Program-made: the position numbers and the translations under genes
Source of the DNA: Desulfobacca_B sp046538075
GTDB lineage: Bacteria; Desulfobacterota; Desulfobaccia; Desulfobaccales; Desulfobaccaceae
Assembly: GCA_046538075.1 (NCBI GenBank)
Contig: JBKHJN010000005.1
Location: 43,036-107,035 of the forward strand
Length of the DNA stretch: 64,000 bases
Reading direction: 5' to 3'
Notes under the pieces: model-generated
The model's database searches: none
Seen by the model: the letters and a program-made list of their open reading frames with translations, nothing else
Told to the model about the DNA's origin: nothing
Part shown: piece after piece, positions 61,991 to 64,000 of the stretch
How the letters are laid out: each line of letters starts with the position of its first letter
How positions within the stretch are numbered: position 1 is the first letter of the stretch

Positions 61991-63093
61991 TGTCCTTTAC
62001 TGCTGCAGATAGCCGCTATATGGGCTTGGCCCTGCGCCTGGCGGCTAAAGGCGCGGGCTATACTTCTCCCAACCCCATGGTCGGGGCCGTGGTGGTCAAG
62101 GAGGGCCAGATCGTCGGGCAGGGATATCATCGCCGGGTCGGGGGGCCCCATGCTGAAGTTGAAGCCCTCCGGGCGGCCGGTTCCCAAGCCCGCGGCGCCA
62201 CCCTTTATGTCACCTTGGAACCCTGCCATCACCAGGGCCGCACCCCGCCCTGCACTGCCGCCATCATGGCCGCCGACATCCGCCGGGTGGTGATAGCCAC
62301 CCTTGATCCCAATCCCCAGGTCCCTGGCGGCGGCGCCGATTTCTTAAAGAGTCAGGGGCTGACCGTTGACACCGGCCTGTTGGAGACCGAAGCCCGGCAG
62401 CTCAACGAAGCCTATCTCAAGGCAGTGACCACCGGCCTGCCCTGGGTGATTGCCAAGGCCGCCTGTTCTCTGGACGGCAAAATCGCCACCTACACCGGCG
62501 ATTCCCACTGGATCACCGGGGAAAAGGCCCGGGCCCATGTCCACCGCCTGCGCCACCGGGTGGATGCCATTCTAGTGGGCGCCGGGACCGTGCTGGCCGA
62601 CGACCCCCAGCTTACAACCCGCCTACCCCGGCGCCGGGGCCGGGATCCGATCCGGGTAATATTAGACAGCCGCCTGCGGATTCCATTGACCGCCCGAGTC
62701 TTTACCATCAGATCTCTGGCCCCCACCTGGGTGGCCTGCACTTTGGCCGCCTCTTCGGAAAAAATCGTGGAAGTGCAGAAAACCGGGGCCGAGGTCCTGA
62801 TAGTGCCGGGGGATGGCCCCCAGGTGGATCTGTCCGGATTGCTAAAAATCCTGGGCCAACGGCAGGTTCAGAGCCTGTTGGTGGAAGGCGGCGCCGAAGT
62901 CCATGGGGCCTTTTTCGATCAAGGTCTGGTGGACAAGTTCCACTTCTTTTATGCCCCGATATTTATCGGCGGTCGTGGGGCTTTCAGTGTTCTGGGCGGC
63001 CAGGGGGTTCCCCGCATCGCCGACGCCCCCCCGGCCAAAGGCCTGAATATTCGCCGTATCGGCCCGGATCTGTTGATTTCCGGTTACTTATAA
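61990..63093 (+). CDS. ribD: Bifunctional riboflavin biosynthesis deaminase/reductase RibD
   Basis: 367 residues. N-terminal cytidine-deaminase-like domain with GGPHAEVEALRAAG (His, Glu) and the zinc Cys in LEPCHHQGRTPPCTAAI. The C-terminal reductase (about 145-365) has SLDGKIATYTGDSHWITG, DAILVGAGTVLADDPQLTTR and LLVEGGAEVHGAFF. Catalyses steps two and three of riboflavin synthesis. Other rib genes are not in the window but could follow it. Confidence 0.97.
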   Translation: MSFTAADSRYMGLALRLAAKGAGYTSPNPMVGAVVVKEGQIVGQGYHRRVGGPHAEVEALRAAGSQARGATLYVTLEPCHHQGRTPPCTAAIMAADIRRVVIATLDPNPQVPGGGADFLKSQGLTVDTGLLETEARQLNEAYLKAVTTGLPWVIAKAACSLDGKIATYTGDSHWITGEKARAHVHRLRHRVDAILVGAGTVLADDPQLTTRLPRRRGRDPIRVILDSRLRIPLTARVFTIRSLAPTWVACTLAASSEKIVEVQKTGAEVLIVPGDGPQVDLSGLLKILGQRQVQSLLVEGGAEVHGAFFDQGLVDKFHFFYAPIFIGGRGAFSVLGGQGVPRIADAPPAKGLNIRRIGPDLLISGYL

Positions 63094-63130
63094 TTCCTAT
63101 CTTTATCCTCAGGCTGAGAAAATTGCTGGC

Positions 63131-63952
63131 TTGAGCCCAGAGGCGCCTTTGGAACCTGGGAAAACCAAAGAATCATTTTTCATTAAATTTTTGGGAACCG
63201 CCGGGGCCCGTTTTGTGGTTGCCAGGCAGCTCAGATATTCGGCGGGGACTTTTATTTCCGCCCACAGTCAACAGCTCATGCTGGATCCGGGGCCGGGAAC
63301 CCTGGTCCGCTGTGCCCGGGCCAAGCCCGGCATTGATGTCACCAAACTAGATGCCATTATCCTGACCCATGCCCATCTGGATCATTCCAATGATGTCAAT
63401 ATCTTGATCGATGCCCTAACCCAGGGCGGATTGAAGAAGCGCGGCCTGCTCTTTGCCCCCCAGGAATGTCTCCGAGGCAAAAATGCCGTGGTCCTGGAGT
63501 ATGTCAAGGATTTTTTGGAAGAGATTGTTACCCTGAAACCGGCTCAGAATTATCAAATCGGCAACCTCAAGTTTGCTACCTCGATCCGCCATGACCATGA
63601 GGTGGAAACCTATGGGATGCAATTTGATCTCGACGGCCAGCGCCTGGCCTTCATGGTGGACACCAAATATTTCCCGGAACTCATAGACAGTTATCGGAAC
63701 ACCGACATTCTGGTCCTGAATGTCGTCCGATACAAACCTCATAAAAGCGGTAAAGTGAAGCATTTGTGTATAGACGACGTGAAAGAGATTGTCTCCAACC
63801 TCAAGCCTCAGAAGGCAATTCTAACCCATTTCGGCATGACCATGCTCAAGGCCAAACCCTGGGAAGTAGCCCAGAAGCTAAGCGCTGAACTGGGGATCGA
63901 AGTCATCGCCGCCTCAGACGGGATGAGATTAGATCTAGAAAGCAGGAATTAA
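63131..63952 (+). CDS. Metallo-beta-lactamase-fold hydrolase
   Basis: 273 residues with the metal motif THAHLDHSND (HxHxDH), an N-terminal IKFLGTAGARFVVARQLRYS (RNase Z-like G-T-A-G start), SIRHDHEVETYG (later metal His), and AILTHFGMTML near the end. Resembles RNase Z/ElaC-like or phosphodiesterase-type members of the superfamily. Not named further. Starts at TTG 63131; weak Shine-Dalgarno. Last gene in the operon seen before the window ends. Confidence 0.85.
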   Translation: MSPEAPLEPGKTKESFFIKFLGTAGARFVVARQLRYSAGTFISAHSQQLMLDPGPGTLVRCARAKPGIDVTKLDAIILTHAHLDHSNDVNILIDALTQGGLKKRGLLFAPQECLRGKNAVVLEYVKDFLEEIVTLKPAQNYQIGNLKFATSIRHDHEVETYGMQFDLDGQRLAFMVDTKYFPELIDSYRNTDILVLNVVRYKPHKSGKVKHLCIDDVKEIVSNLKPQKAILTHFGMTMLKAKPWEVAQKLSAELGIEVIAASDGMRLDLESRN

Positions 63953-64000
63953 GAACTGGAGTATTAGGGGTCTTAAAGGGGTTGGGGGTGGGGCTTGGGG

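Noticed and set aside
63953..64000. G-rich tail of the window as a possible G-quadruplex
   Set aside because: The runs are irregular and cut by the window end; nothing further can be said.
1..64000. CRISPR arrays, rRNA genes, insertion sequences or prophage
   Set aside because: No regular spaced repeats, rRNA signatures, transposase or phage structural genes were seen on either strand.

Overview
The window looks like a chromosomal stretch from a strictly anaerobic, moderately GC-rich (mid-50s % by eye) Gram-negative bacterium. It most resembles sulfate-reducing or syntrophic Deltaproteobacteria (Desulfobacterota, Desulfobacca/Syntrophobacterales-like). The pointers are a selenocysteine-containing SelD, an EtfA with an N-terminal two-cluster ferredoxin domain, a NapH-type polyferredoxin paired with a tiny CXXC protein, an orphan encapsulated-ferritin-like protein, a LolA lipoprotein carrier, heptose nucleotide synthesis (outer membrane with LPS), and pyruvate phosphate dikinase. 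The organism is inferred from gene content, not from a marker-gene comparison.

Layout. 1-3.5 kb: 3' end of glycogen synthase, a triple-GAF histidine kinase and a single-domain response regulator. 3.7-9.7 kb (minus strand): two small membrane proteins, then acylphosphatase, NAD+ DNA ligase and a DNA methyltransferase fused to an SNase-like domain, then a protein made of two histidine-kinase-dimerisation-like repeats. 10-21.3 kb: Nudix, nadA, lolA, lipA, ppdK, a coiled-coil lipoprotein, a histidine phosphatase, a frameshifted acetyltransferase among palindromic repeats, rfaE2, comF, ychF and a hicBA pair whose toxin frame is broken. 21.4-31.5 kb: Tat-leader radical SAM enzyme, IHF-alpha-like protein, class II aldolase, CCA-transferase-type enzyme, radA, NamZ-type hydrolase, an acetyltransferase, then a run of small envelope proteins (MscS, LapA-like, DUF2267, DUF202). 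31.6-38.6 kb: CHASE2 adenylate cyclase, Tim44-like protein, tyrS, selD (in-frame UGA) with a nitroreductase, the encapsulated-ferritin-like protein and a Cys-rich mini-protein.

38.6-50.4 kb is one long minus-strand translation/RNA operon: tRNA-Gly, rimP, nusA, infB, DUF503, rbfA, truB, rpsO, pnp, an M16 peptidase and an HtrA-type lipoprotein protease. 50.5-53.1 kb holds a deacetylase, polyferredoxin and CXXC protein facing a divergent cysteine hydrolase. From a near-consensus sigma-70 promoter at 53.2 kb a plus-strand operon runs to the end: yceD, rpmF, acyl-CoA dehydrogenase, etfB, etfA, fabG, acpP, fabF, rpiB, glyA, nrdR, ribD and a beta-lactamase-fold hydrolase.

Most notable observations: the selenocysteine SelD with a bSECIS-like hairpin, which an ordinary caller truncates; the acyl-CoA dehydrogenase plus ferredoxin-type ETF sitting inside a fatty-acid-synthesis operon where plsX/fabH/fabD are usually found; the tandem DHp-like protein; the methyltransferase-SNase fusion; the orphan encapsulated ferritin; and a tRNA-Gly at the head of the rimP-nusA-infB operon. 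Three apparent single-base frameshifts in homopolymer runs (17.9, 21.0 and 30.5 kb) may be real pseudogenes or assembly errors. I did not find a clearly new multi-gene system; the items above are the best leads.
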